A DNA stretch of 64,000 bases from Candidatus Opimibacter iunctus (lineage in GTDB: Bacteria > Bacteroidota > Bacteroidia > Chitinophagales > Saprospiraceae), in the NCBI GenBank assembly GCA_016716665.1, contig JADJVH010000003.1:310001-374000 (forward strand). The letters are read 5' to 3'. The position numbers were made by a program, and so were the translations under genes. The notes beneath the pieces were generated by a model. That model was given only the letters and a program-made list of their open reading frames with translations. It was not told the DNA's origin and ran no database searches. Of the stretch, positions 16,815-25,431 are shown in pieces; within the stretch, counting starts at the first letter, position 1, and each line of letters starts with the position of its first letter.

Positions 16815-18075
16815 TGCCTTTCTTTTTAACGGCTGTGCTAATAGGTTTCGGTGCTTTAAATGCCGTAAGAGCCTTGTCTATTTCCCTTTTATGCTCATCT
16901 TCAAATCCGGCTAAATAATTTTGCGTGGTTTTAGTGCTTCCGTGCCCCATAGCACTTCCAATATATTCTGCGCTTGCACCGCTTCGTTGTAATATCGTTG
17001 CATACGAATGTCGTGCCACATATGTATTCGGAACTTTAGCGATCCCTACTTTCTGCGCAATAGATTTCATGTACTTGTTAATGGTTTTCACCGCTTGCTG
17101 TACCAAGGCCTTCTCCTTTTCCGGAGATAAACCTTTGCTCAAAATCGGAAAAATATAAGTTTCCGGATCCTTTGATGGATTGCCATATTTTTCAATGATA
17201 GCAATGATATCTTCATTGAGCGTTACCCTGATGGGTTCTACTTCCCTTTTGGTTCTAACTGTTTTAGCCCTGACAAATTCTAAGACATCTCCTTTCAGGT
17301 TTTTGTATTTCAATAAGGACATGTCCTTTGCATTCATTCCATTGCACAGATATAGAAACAGCCAATAGTCTTTTGCTTTTGCTTCCTGGCTACCTGGTGT
17401 GGCAGAATAGAAATAGATCAATCCAACCTCCTGAATGGTAAGTGCTTTTTTGATATTCTTTCCGGTAGGGACCTCATACTTTCTTTTTCCAAAGGGGTAT
17501 TGATCCTTTGACAGGATGCCATCTGCTATGGCGCTATTAAAGAGGGTTCTGAGGGTCCTCAAATACATTCCAACAGTCGTTTTACTATTCCCTGCTTTGT
17601 CCATCCAGGCCTCATATTGGTCAAGAAATAGAGGTGTGACATTTGCAAATTTTGTCCCTGCCTTGAATTTTTCCAGACTCACTTTGGCGCATTTGTATGT
17701 GATGGCAGTACCTATTTGTCCTGCTTCTTTGTATTCATGGATCCGGAGGTCATAAGCTGCAGCAATTGTGTTATTGGATCCGACATTGGTAAAGTATCGC
17801 TTCTCGAATGCTTCGAAAGTGAATAAGGGAAGAAAATCAATTATGTCTGCCGCTCTTTTTTCATATGCTTGGAGATTCAATGCAACGTCCTTGTATTCTC
17901 CCCTTGGCTTGGATCCTTGTGCCTTCTCAAAATCAACCAAAGTCATTGTGTGTTCGGTGGGATAGTATCTTTTTTGCCTATCGAAAGTTACCCGGATACT
18001 TATGGCGCATTTACCGTCTTTTTTAGGGTGCCACTTATCAATAAAGATGGCAGTAGAAGCTGTTTTTTCTTTCAT
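16795..18075 (-). CDS. int: Tyrosine site-specific integrase of the element
   Basis: 426 residues: an N-terminal arm-binding region, a SAM-like core-binding domain (about 110-210) and a catalytic domain. Catalytic positions seen are Arg355-His356 (VARHSYAT), His378 (MGHGST) and the nucleophile Tyr387 (TTQNYL). The first catalytic Arg of the family is replaced: box I reads YLCNGMNAKDM with Asn245 where most members have Arg, a variant I recall from Bacteroidota integrases. It is transcribed away from the tRNA-Val fragment 190 bp to the right, the normal place for the integrase of an element inserted at a tRNA 3' end. It leads the int-orf430-HTH-helicase gene set. Confidence 0.92.
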   Translation of the reverse strand: MKEKTASTAIFIDKWHPKKDGKCAISIRVTFDRQKRYYPTEHTMTLVDFEKAQGSKPRGEYKDVALNLQAYEKRAADIIDFLPLFTFEAFEKRYFTNVGSNNTIAAAYDLRIHEYKEAGQIGTAITYKCAKVSLEKFKAGTKFANVTPLFLDQYEAWMDKAGNSKTTVGMYLRTLRTLFNSAIADGILSKDQYPFGKRKYEVPTGKNIKKALTIQEVGLIYFYSATPGSQEAKAKDYWLFLYLCNGMNAKDMSLLKYKNLKGDVLEFVRAKTVRTKREVEPIRVTLNEDIIAIIEKYGNPSKDPETYIFPILSKGLSPEKEKALVQQAVKTINKYMKSIAQKVGIAKVPNTYVARHSYATILQRSGASAEYIGSAMGHGSTKTTQNYLAGFEDEHKREIDKALTAFKAPKPISTAVKKKGNGQRAA

Positions 18076-18261
18076 GGTATTGTTAGCTAAGGGTTAACTC
18101 CGACACGTTTCCGACATTATTCCGACACAAATCTATAAAATATTGATAACTAACTATACATTTGACGCAATAAGAAATGTAAGTATTGAGCTATGGAAGC
18201 TAATGGTACCAATGACATTACTGGGATCTTATGTTTTTGATTTTTGATTGCTAAAAGTACG

Positions 18262-18311
18262 GCATCTGCCTTACAAGCAGAGGGTCCGCGGTTCGAACCC
18301 GTGTACTCCCA
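18262..18311 (+). repeat. attR: 3' fragment of tRNA-Val(TAC) at the right end of the element
   Basis: The sequence forms the anticodon arm (stem TCTGC/GCAGA, loop CTTACAA, anticodon TAC at 18272-18274), the T arm (CGCGG, loop TTCGAAC, CCGTG) and the 3' acceptor strand TACTCCC plus A. The expected 5' acceptor GGGAGTA and the D arm are absent upstream, so this is not a working tRNA gene. Identity to tRNA starts at about GCATCTGCC. This is what tyrosine-integrase insertion into a tRNA 3' end leaves at the distal side; the complete tRNA should lie at the other end of the element, left of this window. Confidence 0.85.
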
Positions 18312-18316
18312 CAATT

Positions 18317-18343
18317 AAGGTCACCAAATGGTGGCCTTTTTTA
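18317..18343 (+). terminator. Terminator of the tRNA-Val locus
   Basis: AAGGTCACC (18317-18325) pairs with GGTGGCCTT (18330-18338) around a 4-nt loop, followed by TTTTT. It lies 6 bp after the tRNA 3' end and belongs to the host side of the junction. Confidence 0.75.
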
Positions 18344-18431
18344 TTTTAATCGCCAACCCCTCTGCTCCCTCCCCTATGCCGCTCTCTGCCCTCTGCGCTA
18401 TGCTCTCTGCCCTTTTCCCTATTTTCACCCC

Positions 18432-18923
18432 ATGATCAAGAAACTCTTCATCGCCCTCGCCATCGTCCTGGTCCTCATCCAGTTTGTCCGCCCGGAAAAG
18501 AACCTCTCAGGGGATAACACCCATGCCATCGAGAAAGCATACAACGTCCCTCCGGAAATATCTACCCTACTTGAAGGAGCTTGTTATAATTGCCATAGCA
18601 ACACCACAGAGTACCCGTGGTATTCAAATATCCAGCCCGTAGCCTGGTGGCTCGCCGATCATGTCAATGAAGGCAAGCGTGAACTCAATTTTTCTAATTT
18701 CACCTCCAGGCGAATCGCGGTCCAAAACAAGAAGTTTAAGGAAATCGTCCAGCAGGTCAAGGAAAAGGAAATGCCCCTGCCCTCCTATACGTACCTTGGC
18801 CTCCACCCGGAAGCAAAACTTACCGATGAGCAACGCGCCACGCTGACCCTCTGGGCTCAGTCACAGATGGCGATGATCGCGGCGAAGTATCCGGCAGATA
18901 GTCTTGTTTTGAAAAGGAGATAA
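18432..18923 (+). CDS. Haem-binding domain protein (Haem_bd), exported c-type cytochrome-like
   Basis: 163 residues with an N-terminal signal/anchor (KLFIALAIVLVLIQFV). A single c-type haem site C51-YN-C54-H55 is followed by the family motif STTEYPWYSNIQPVAWWLAD and a C-terminal segment with a conserved Met (EMPLPSY), a likely axial ligand. These proteins are common in Bacteroidota and are thought to carry electrons or bind haem in the periplasm. It is a single gene, the first chromosomal gene after the element junction. Confidence 0.85.
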   Translation: MIKKLFIALAIVLVLIQFVRPEKNLSGDNTHAIEKAYNVPPEISTLLEGACYNCHSNTTEYPWYSNIQPVAWWLADHVNEGKRELNFSNFTSRRIAVQNKKFKEIVQQVKEKEMPLPSYTYLGLHPEAKLTDEQRATLTLWAQSQMAMIAAKYPADSLVLKRR

Positions 18924-18948
18924 AAATGAAGAGTGAAGAGTGAAAAAT

Positions 18949-18976
18949 TGTGAGTTGTGAGTTGTGAGTTGTGAGT
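18949..18976. repeat. Heptamer tandem repeat (TTGTGAG)4
   Basis: Four copies of a 7-bp unit in the gap after the haem-binding gene. One of several unrelated 7-bp-period repeats in this window. Confidence 0.85.
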
Positions 18977-19112
18977 GTAAAAAATTAACTCCGTGTACTC
19001 CGTGCGAAAATTTTGCCTGCAGCCAAGAAGCTGCTATCAATGATACGTTAAAAGAAAAAGATTCATTACGATTTTTCTACCGTAGCCGGAGGCTACTATG
19101 AACGATTCTTGT

Positions 19113-19165
19113 ATTTTAAAATGAGGTAGGGGTTCAGGATTTTGATCCCTACCTCGTTTTAAAAT
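19113..19165. terminator. Long hairpin at the end of the ybdL operon
   Basis: ATTTTAAAATGAGGTAGGG (19113-19131) pairs with CCCTACCTCGTTTTAAAAT (19147-19165) apart from one mismatch. It includes the ybdL stop codon and separates two convergent transcription units, so it probably terminates in both directions. Confidence 0.6.
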
Positions 19166-20303
19166 ATTTATTTAACCTCTCCGCCGCCTCAATCAGCGTA
19201 TCCTCCTTCTTCGCGAAACAAAAACGGATGATCTTTTCATCACTTCCATTTCTGTAAAACGGACTCAAGGGGATGGTAGCCACTCCACCTTCGATGGTGA
19301 GTTGCTTTGCAAAAGCACGGTCATCAAGGGATGATACGCTGCTGTAATCCGCAAGAATAAAGTAACTGCCATAGCATGGCAAGAATTTCAAAGGCAGGCC
19401 GCTCATCAATTTTAAAAACAAATCACGCTTGTCCTGGTAAAAGGATGATAAGGCAGCAAAATCTGCGTGATGCTTTAGGTAATATGCAACGCCATGCTGT
19501 ATCGGCCTGTTGACCGAGAAGACATTGAACTGATGGATCTTTCTCAACTCTGTCGTTAATTCAGACGGGGCAATGACATAGCCGGTTTTCCACCCTGTGA
19601 CGTGAAGGCTCTTGCCGAAAGAAAATACCACAAAGGAACGCTTGTACAGTTCGGGATACCTCAACACCGATTGATGCTGGTGCCCGTCAAAGATGATATG
19701 TTCATACACCTCATCACTGATGAGATAGATACCATGCTTGATGACCATCTCTTCAAGACGTTTGAGATCAGCTTGCTCCAATACCACTCCACATGGATTG
19801 TGAGGTGTATTGATCATGATGAGTTTGGTCCGGGAGGTAATCAGTGATTCAACTTCATCCCAATTGACTTTGTAAAATGGCGGAAGCAACTGGACAGTCC
19901 TGACTATCCCTCCGAAAGAAACAACAGAAGGGATGTAACTATCATAGCTTGGCTCGAGCACGATGACTTCGTCGCCCTGCCCGATCATAGCGCCGATGAT
20001 GGAATACAATGCCTGCGTTCCACCTGCAGTAACAGTGATCTCCGTTTCAGGATCAGGCATCCAGCCATAATCATGATTCAGTTTTTGGGCAATGGCTATG
20101 TTGAGTTCGGGTAGCCCGGGCATCGGGGCATATTGATTCTGGCCTTTAGCCATCGCTTCCGATACAGCCAGGACAAGGGCAGGGTCGGCATCAAAATCAG
20201 GAAAGCCTTGTGAAAGATTTATTGCCTGGTGCTCAGCCGCGAGACGCGACATGATGGTAAAAATAGTCGTACCAACATCCGGCAGTTTACTCTGCAAGCT
20301 CAT
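19149..20303 (-). CDS. ybdL: Methionine aminotransferase (YbdL-type, PLP class I)
   Basis: 384 residues, fold-type I PLP enzyme that transaminates methionine and aromatic amino acids with 2-oxo acids. It closely follows E. coli YbdL: QSKLPDVGTTIFTIMSRLA, INLSQGFPDFD, NQYAPMPG, ITVTAGGTQALY, INTPHNPCG, ISDEVYEHI and the PLP-binding Lys231 in SFGKSLHVTGWK. Full length. The start codon directly abuts the stop of the upstream pterin dehydratase gene, and the M42 peptidase gene lies before that, forming a three-gene amino-acid/peptide operon. Confidence 0.9.
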   Translation of the reverse strand: MSLQSKLPDVGTTIFTIMSRLAAEHQAINLSQGFPDFDADPALVLAVSEAMAKGQNQYAPMPGLPELNIAIAQKLNHDYGWMPDPETEITVTAGGTQALYSIIGAMIGQGDEVIVLEPSYDSYIPSVVSFGGIVRTVQLLPPFYKVNWDEVESLITSRTKLIMINTPHNPCGVVLEQADLKRLEEMVIKHGIYLISDEVYEHIIFDGHQHQSVLRYPELYKRSFVVFSFGKSLHVTGWKTGYVIAPSELTTELRKIHQFNVFSVNRPIQHGVAYYLKHHADFAALSSFYQDKRDLFLKLMSGLPLKFLPCYGSYFILADYSSVSSLDDRAFAKQLTIEGGVATIPLSPFYRNGSDEKIIRFCFAKKEDTLIEAAERLNKYFKTR

Positions 20304-20593
20304 TACGTACGATATTGATATCGTTCGAAGATCTTGCTGATGCCATCTGCCATCTTGCGGTCTTTCTCTGTGATGATATCACCCTCATCATGCGTAGTGA
20401 GCGTGATGACCACGCGGTTCCACAAATTGGTCCAGTCGGGGTGATGATTTTTTCTTTCCGCCAGTATGGCCACTTCTGTCATGAAGGCCCACGCCTGTGA
20501 AAAATCCTCGAAGACGAATTCGCCGATGAGTTTATTATCTTTTTCTGTCCAATTCATATCCTTAAAGTTCCCATTTCCATTGATCCAACTCAC
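20303..20593 (-). CDS. phhB: 4a-hydroxytetrahydrobiopterin dehydratase (pterin carbinolamine dehydratase)
   Basis: 96 residues, the usual size. It dehydrates 4a-hydroxytetrahydropterin so that the cofactor of aromatic amino acid hydroxylases can be recycled. The active-site pattern is complete: AERKNHHPDWTNLWNRVVIT followed by LTTHDEGDIITEKD. It overlaps the end of the M42 peptidase gene by 32 bp and meets the aminotransferase start. No phenylalanine hydroxylase is in the window. Confidence 0.9.
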   Translation of the reverse strand: MSWINGNGNFKDMNWTEKDNKLIGEFVFEDFSQAWAFMTEVAILAERKNHHPDWTNLWNRVVITLTTHDEGDIITEKDRKMADGISKIFERYQYRT

Positions 20594-21608
20594 TGATAGT
20601 CGCTGTCAGCAGATCTATGGTAGAAATAATATCTGCCACATTGGCCATCTCAATACTCTGATGTACATGTCTCAACGGAATAGAAATCGCTCCTGCGATC
20701 GATCCCTTAGTACCCTGACGCTGGATCGCTCCAGTATCAGTACCTCCTGCAGGAAGGATTTCCAATTGATAAGGAATCGCATGCTTAGTGGCTGTTGATT
20801 TCATAAACGAAGTCATACGCGTATCGCAGATGATCGAGCCATCATAGATTTTGATCGCTGTGCCTTTGCCAAGTCGGGTCACTACTTCATATGGAAGCGC
20901 ACCCGGAGTATCAAAAGCGATAGTCACATCGAGACCAATACCAAAATCCGGATCGATATGTCCTGCCGCATTGAAAGCGCCGCGCAATCCAACTTCTTCC
21001 TGCACGGTAAACGCAGCATAGAAATCATACGGAAGGGATTTGCCCTTGAGTGCCTTTAATACTTCGATGAGGATGTACACAGACACCCTGTTGTCGAGCG
21101 ACTTGCCATTGATGCATTCACCCATCATGATGAGGTCACGCTCGCGGGTGATTGGGTCACCGATGTCAACTAACTCTTTTACCTGGGCGGCGGGCCGGCC
21201 TGTGTCAATAAAATAATCCCTGAGCTGCGGGTTCTTGTTTTTTTCCTCAGGGGTCATCAGGTGCACCGGCTTGCTGCCCATGACACCCATGATGTCTTCA
21301 CGGCCATGCACGATGACTCGTTGTGCAGACAAGGTCTTTGGATCAAACCCACCGAGTGGATGAAAACGGATAAACCCATCGTCATCGATGTGGGTCACCA
21401 TAAAGCTGATCTCATCCATGTGGGCGGCCACCATGACCTTTTTGGGATCGCGGCCTTTACGCACACCGATGAGTGAACCCATGGTGTCAATGAACATTTC
21501 GTCTACCAGTCCTTCGATTTCACCTTTGATGAGGTTTCTGATCTGGGTTTCAAAACCGGGAGCGCCCGGGGTTTCGGATATCTTCTTGAGTAATGGAAAG
21601 TCAATCAT
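20562..21608 (-). CDS. M42 family metallo-aminopeptidase
   Basis: About 348 residues from the ATG at 21608 (MIDFPLLKKISETPGAPGFE); the open frame extends 22 codons upstream into repeat sequence, which I reject as coding. Dinuclear-metal M42 peptidase, usually a dodecameric cytosolic aminopeptidase. Metal and catalytic motifs: AAHMDEISFM, VQEEVGLRGA, GLDVTIAFDTP and the C-terminal GGTDTGAIQ plus RHVHQSIEM. It lies in an operon with phhB and ybdL and upstream of it are two peptide transporters in the same direction, consistent with peptide use. Confidence 0.9.
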   Translation of the reverse strand: MIDFPLLKKISETPGAPGFETQIRNLIKGEIEGLVDEMFIDTMGSLIGVRKGRDPKKVMVAAHMDEISFMVTHIDDDGFIRFHPLGGFDPKTLSAQRVIVHGREDIMGVMGSKPVHLMTPEEKNKNPQLRDYFIDTGRPAAQVKELVDIGDPITRERDLIMMGECINGKSLDNRVSVYILIEVLKALKGKSLPYDFYAAFTVQEEVGLRGAFNAAGHIDPDFGIGLDVTIAFDTPGALPYEVVTRLGKGTAIKIYDGSIICDTRMTSFMKSTATKHAIPYQLEILPAGGTDTGAIQRQGTKGSIAGAISIPLRHVHQSIEMANVADIISTIDLLTATISELDQWKWEL

Positions 21609-21671
21609 AGTGTAAAGATAATCGAGATGTCTTAGACAAGATACCATAAGATAGTTCCGGATGGAATCAAT

Positions 21672-21775
21672 CAAAGATGCCAGATGCCAGACACGCAGAT
21701 GCCAGACGCACTAATTGTGAGGCCAGAGGCCAAAAATGAAGATGCCAGATGCCAGCAACAAGCGTCTGGTATCTG
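21672..21775. repeat. ATGCCAG-type heptamer repeats with inverted copies
   Basis: Repeated AGATGCCAG units in one orientation near 21676-21711 and 21740-21752, then reverse-complement TCTGGCATC units near 21765-21782. The same units recur at 23356-23392 and 23459-23515 between the two transporter genes. Confidence 0.75.
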
Positions 21776-21797
21776 GCATCTTTAAATCTGGAATCTC

Positions 21798-23297
21798 TTA
21801 CTTGGTATTCCCCATCAATCTCCTGACCAGTGGTGCAAGTGCCAATAAGGCCACACCGGCGATCAGTGCATAAATAGCCAATTGCTTATATCCTGCAGTG
21901 AACGCTATTAATTTTTCCATAGCACTGGCTTCGGTACCAGGCACGCTCATGCCATGGCCAAGGAGGCCGGCGACATACTGACCATATCCGCTGGCGAGGA
22001 ACCACATACCCATCATCAGACCTTGCATACGATTGGGTGACAATTTGGTCATCAGGGACAGGCCAATAGGTGACACACAAAGTTCGGCGAAAGTAACCAC
22101 AAAATAGGCTATCGTAAAAATCTCAAGGGACGTCATACCCTCTGGTGTGGCGAAACCGACAGTGGAATAAAAAACATAGAAACCCAGACCCAACAGCAAA
22201 AATCCGAGTCCAAATTTGAGCACTGAATTGGGTTCCATCTTTCGCTTACTCAGCCACACCCAGAGTAATCCGAGAAGGGGAGCGAAAATGATGACGAAAA
22301 GGGAGTTAGAGGAGTTGTTGACAATATTGGGATCCATTGGAATCCCTAGAAAGTTGTGCTTGATATTGTTGAGCGCAAAAAGGCTGAGCGATCCGCCGCT
22401 CTGTTCGAAGAATGCCCAGAAAAGAATGGAAAACACGATAAAGACCAGTGCCGCAATGAGTTTTTTATTTTCTTCCCAGGTGTGATGGGTCATCTCATAA
22501 AACACATACAGCAAGGTCAGTGGCCCTGCGATAAGCATAAACATGTCGGTGTAATGCGTGTTTTTGATGAGGATCAGGATCAGGGGCATGATGGCCAGGG
22601 AGCCCACGTATGTTGCTATCTCATAAGTCCGCTTTTTCTGCGGCGACATAGAAGGACTCAGTGGAGACAAACCAATTGGGCCAAAGGATTTCTGTGTAAA
22701 ATAAAGCGTTGTAATACTGATGAGCATCACAATACCTACGAGGGCAAAGGCCAGTCCCCAGGAGTAATATTTTCCGACCCAGATCATGAGGATTCCACCA
22801 AGCAGTGCACCCAGGTTGATACCCGCATAAAAGAGGCTAAAGCCTGCATCGCGTCTCGAATCTCCTTCTTTATAAAGGTAGCCCACCATCGTCGAAATAT
22901 TTGGTTTAAAAAAACCGGTACCGATGATGGTAAAGCATGTGCCGATATAAAACATATCTGCAGGTGCAGCGGCAATTGAAAATCCTCCAACGGCCATCAA
23001 AGCGCCTCCCCAGAATAATGATTTTCGGAAGCCCAGGATTTTATCAGCAAAGAAACCTCCAACGAATGTGAAAATATAGATGAAAGCCTGGATCGCGCCA
23101 TATTGCAGATTGACTGCACCATCTTCCATCAACAGTTTTTCGACCATAAAAACGGCCAACATACCCCGCATACCATAGAAGCAGAAGCGTTCCCACATCT
23201 CTATGGAAAACAAATACCAAAGCTGCCTTGGATACTTGCCCGTAAAATTCTGGATGCTCTCGAGCGTTATTTCCGGATTCGTTTGATTTTGACTCAT
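21798..23297 (-). CDS. POT-family proton-coupled oligopeptide transporter
   Basis: 499 residues, 12-14 membrane segments. The POT signature ExxER is present in TM1 (SIEMWERFCFYGMRGML), followed by ADKILGFRKSLFWGG and the second signature region GYLYKEGDSRRDAGFSLFYA. These carriers import di- and tripeptides with protons across the inner membrane. It is a paralogue of the gene directly upstream (23556-25031); the two are separated by 258 bp of heptamer and inverted repeats. Confidence 0.9.
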   Translation of the reverse strand: MSQNQTNPEITLESIQNFTGKYPRQLWYLFSIEMWERFCFYGMRGMLAVFMVEKLLMEDGAVNLQYGAIQAFIYIFTFVGGFFADKILGFRKSLFWGGALMAVGGFSIAAAPADMFYIGTCFTIIGTGFFKPNISTMVGYLYKEGDSRRDAGFSLFYAGINLGALLGGILMIWVGKYYSWGLAFALVGIVMLISITTLYFTQKSFGPIGLSPLSPSMSPQKKRTYEIATYVGSLAIMPLILILIKNTHYTDMFMLIAGPLTLLYVFYEMTHHTWEENKKLIAALVFIVFSILFWAFFEQSGGSLSLFALNNIKHNFLGIPMDPNIVNNSSNSLFVIIFAPLLGLLWVWLSKRKMEPNSVLKFGLGFLLLGLGFYVFYSTVGFATPEGMTSLEIFTIAYFVVTFAELCVSPIGLSLMTKLSPNRMQGLMMGMWFLASGYGQYVAGLLGHGMSVPGTEASAMEKLIAFTAGYKQLAIYALIAGVALLALAPLVRRLMGNTK

Positions 23298-23355
23298 ATA
23301 TTTTGGCTGATTAACTGACCCTTATTGAATTCGATTGGTCAAGGTAATTAATTCT

Positions 23356-23555
23356 GTTAGATATCAGATGCCAGACACGCAGATGCCAGACGTGGTATAT
23401 TTGTGTGATACGTAAATGAGTAGACAGATACGAAAGCAAAGAATATGATCTAAAGAAAAGATGCCAGACACCAACATTTCAAGTCTGGCATCTGGCATCT
23501 TATGTCTGGCATCACAATCTGATGTGTCTGATAGCTGATGGCTGACAGCTGATAG
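23356..23555. repeat. Intergenic heptamer repeats between the two transporters
   Basis: CAGATGCCAGA units at 23366-23392, GATGCCAGACACC/TCTGGCATC inverted units at 23459-23515, then GATAGCT-type units with 7-bp period (GATAGCT, GATGGCT, GACAGCT, GATAGCT) at about 23529-23556. Confidence 0.75.
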
Positions 23556-25031
23556 CTATTTTATTTCCCCCATCAATCGCTTCATCCATGGCACAAGGAA
23601 GAACATAATCAATGCTGCAAACAGACTGGTGCCAAATACAGCAAGGAAGATATACTTGAGTGGGAAGGATTCAAACAAACCACCTACGCGGCCACCGATA
23701 AAGTTACCAGTAGCAGCGCCGAGGAACCAGATCCCCATCATCTGCCCGACGATACGGGTAGGAGCGAGCCTGGTCATTGCACTGAGGCCAACAGGGGAGA
23801 GGAACAATTCACCAACAGTGTGGATGAAATACACCATGAGCAACCAGATGATCCCCACTTTACCACCATTCTTTTCGAGCAGGATAGCTGCAGGTACGAG
23901 GATAAGGAAGCCAACACCAACCAAAGCCAAACCGATGGCAAATTTCATCGGAGTGGATGGTTCCATCTTCATCTTATTGAGCTTGATCCACAACCATGCA
24001 AACACACCGGACAGCACGATGATAAAGAGTGCGTTGATGCTCTGCCACCAGGTGGAAGGGAATTCCATACCCAGGAAGCTATTGTGTGTGTTTCTATCTG
24101 CAAAAAGTGTCAGTGTGGATCCTGCCTGTTCGAAAGCTGACCAGAAGAGAGCTGCTGCGAGATAGAAGACGATGATGGCTACGATCCTGTTTTTCTCGGC
24201 CTGGTCGAAACCGCCTTTGGCGAAGAGGAAACCGAAATAGACCACCGGGATCACCAGGAGTAATATCCCGACGAGGTTGGAAATGTTGACTACTGAGATT
24301 TCAAAAATTCCGGTAAAGTGAAGTACCAGGAGAAGGGCTATTACGCCGAAGAGTCCAAGGGCTCCGTTTTTCAGGGCTTTTTGTTGCTTGGCATGTTCTT
24401 CATCAGAAGAAGTGCGGACGTGCTTGCCTGCATCACCCAGGTGCTTGGCACCGAGTTTATATTGGATAAGACCAAGGGTCATACCGATCGCTACCACTAA
24501 AAAGCCTGCGTGCCAGTTGACATTCTGTCCGAAATAACCAGCCACAAGAGGAGCCAGGAAGGCGCCAAGGTTGATCCCCATATAGAAGATAGAGAAGGCA
24601 GAGTCGCGGCGTATATCATTTGGACCGTAAAGAGAGCCTACCATGGTACTTACGTTTGGCTTGAGGAGACCTGTTCCTATGGCTATAAGAACTAATCCCG
24701 AATAAAAACTGGTCAAGCCGAACGGAGCCGCCAGGGCCAGGTTACCCAGGGCGATGATACATCCCCCATAAAATACAGCATTGCGGGCGCCGATAAACTT
24801 ATCAGCTATCCATCCTCCGGGGAGATTGGTCATATAGACTACGGCTGTATACAAGCCGTACAAGGCACCTGCTTCTACAACGGTCAGTCCAAGACCTGGA
24901 TTGAGCCCTGTGGCGGCTGCAGTCATGTATAAAATAAGCATCGCCCGGCCTCCGTAATAGGAGAATCGCTCCCACATCTCTGTGAAAAACAAGGTGGACA
25001 AGCCAGGTGGGTGGCCAAAGAAACTCTTCAT
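23556..25031 (-). CDS. POT-family proton-coupled oligopeptide transporter
   Basis: 491 residues, the second of two tandem paralogues. The ExxER motif lies in TM1 (FTEMWERFSYYGGRAML), followed by NLPGGWIADKFIGARNAVFY and VGSLYGPNDIRRDSAFSIFY. C-terminal helices with LSPVGLSAMTRLAPTRIVGQ are typical of the bacterial branch. It presumably imports peptides released by extracellular proteases. The two copies differ widely in sequence, so the duplication is old and substrate ranges may differ. Confidence 0.9.
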   Translation of the reverse strand: MKSFFGHPPGLSTLFFTEMWERFSYYGGRAMLILYMTAAATGLNPGLGLTVVEAGALYGLYTAVVYMTNLPGGWIADKFIGARNAVFYGGCIIALGNLALAAPFGLTSFYSGLVLIAIGTGLLKPNVSTMVGSLYGPNDIRRDSAFSIFYMGINLGAFLAPLVAGYFGQNVNWHAGFLVVAIGMTLGLIQYKLGAKHLGDAGKHVRTSSDEEHAKQQKALKNGALGLFGVIALLLVLHFTGIFEISVVNISNLVGILLLVIPVVYFGFLFAKGGFDQAEKNRIVAIIVFYLAAALFWSAFEQAGSTLTLFADRNTHNSFLGMEFPSTWWQSINALFIIVLSGVFAWLWIKLNKMKMEPSTPMKFAIGLALVGVGFLILVPAAILLEKNGGKVGIIWLLMVYFIHTVGELFLSPVGLSAMTRLAPTRIVGQMMGIWFLGAATGNFIGGRVGGLFESFPLKYIFLAVFGTSLFAALIMFFLVPWMKRLMGEIK

Positions 25032-25431
25032 ATAATGCTATTTAAGGAGTGATATATTCTGCCTTGAACCTTCAAGGCGGGGCAAAATAATGAAAAGTTT
25101 GAGTTTTACTTATTCCGGTCCCGGCAATCTGAGGCAGATGCCCTGTCGGCGGGAACCTTCCTCGCTCCACCCCGCTATTTGAGGTTTGCAACTTCAAATG
25201 AATATGCCGAGCATGCTCCATGTGCAAGATCGCTGAAAGGCAGTTTGCAACTGCCATGCTAAATTGCATCCCCTTTTGACTGTTGCCAAGCAGTTACAAA
25301 CTGCTTTATCATGATCACTCACTAACCAGATGCCAATCATATCGATTTGAAGTTGCAAACTTCAAATAGCGGTGAAGATGTAAAGAATCGCGATTTGAAG
25401 CTTGCAACTGCCAGGCTGGAATTCCTATGAT
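25032..25431. repeat. Intergenic cluster of short palindromes
   Basis: 400 bp without a gene. It contains several imperfect palindromes: CTTGAACCTTCAAG near 25061, GCAGTTTGCAACTGC near 25241, GCAGTTACAAACTGC near 25291, and TTTGAAGTTGCAAACTTCAAA near 25347-25367 (one mismatch). The shared core is (T)TTGCAA(C). They look like a local family of interspersed palindromic repeats. Confidence 0.65.

Noticed and set aside
18238..18311. A complete tRNA-Val gene
   Set aside because: The expected 5' acceptor strand and D arm are missing; only the anticodon arm, T arm and 3' acceptor strand are present.
21672..23556. CRISPR-like array in the ATGCCAG repeats
   Set aside because: Units are 7-9 bp, not 23-40 bp, spacers are irregular, and no cas gene is near.
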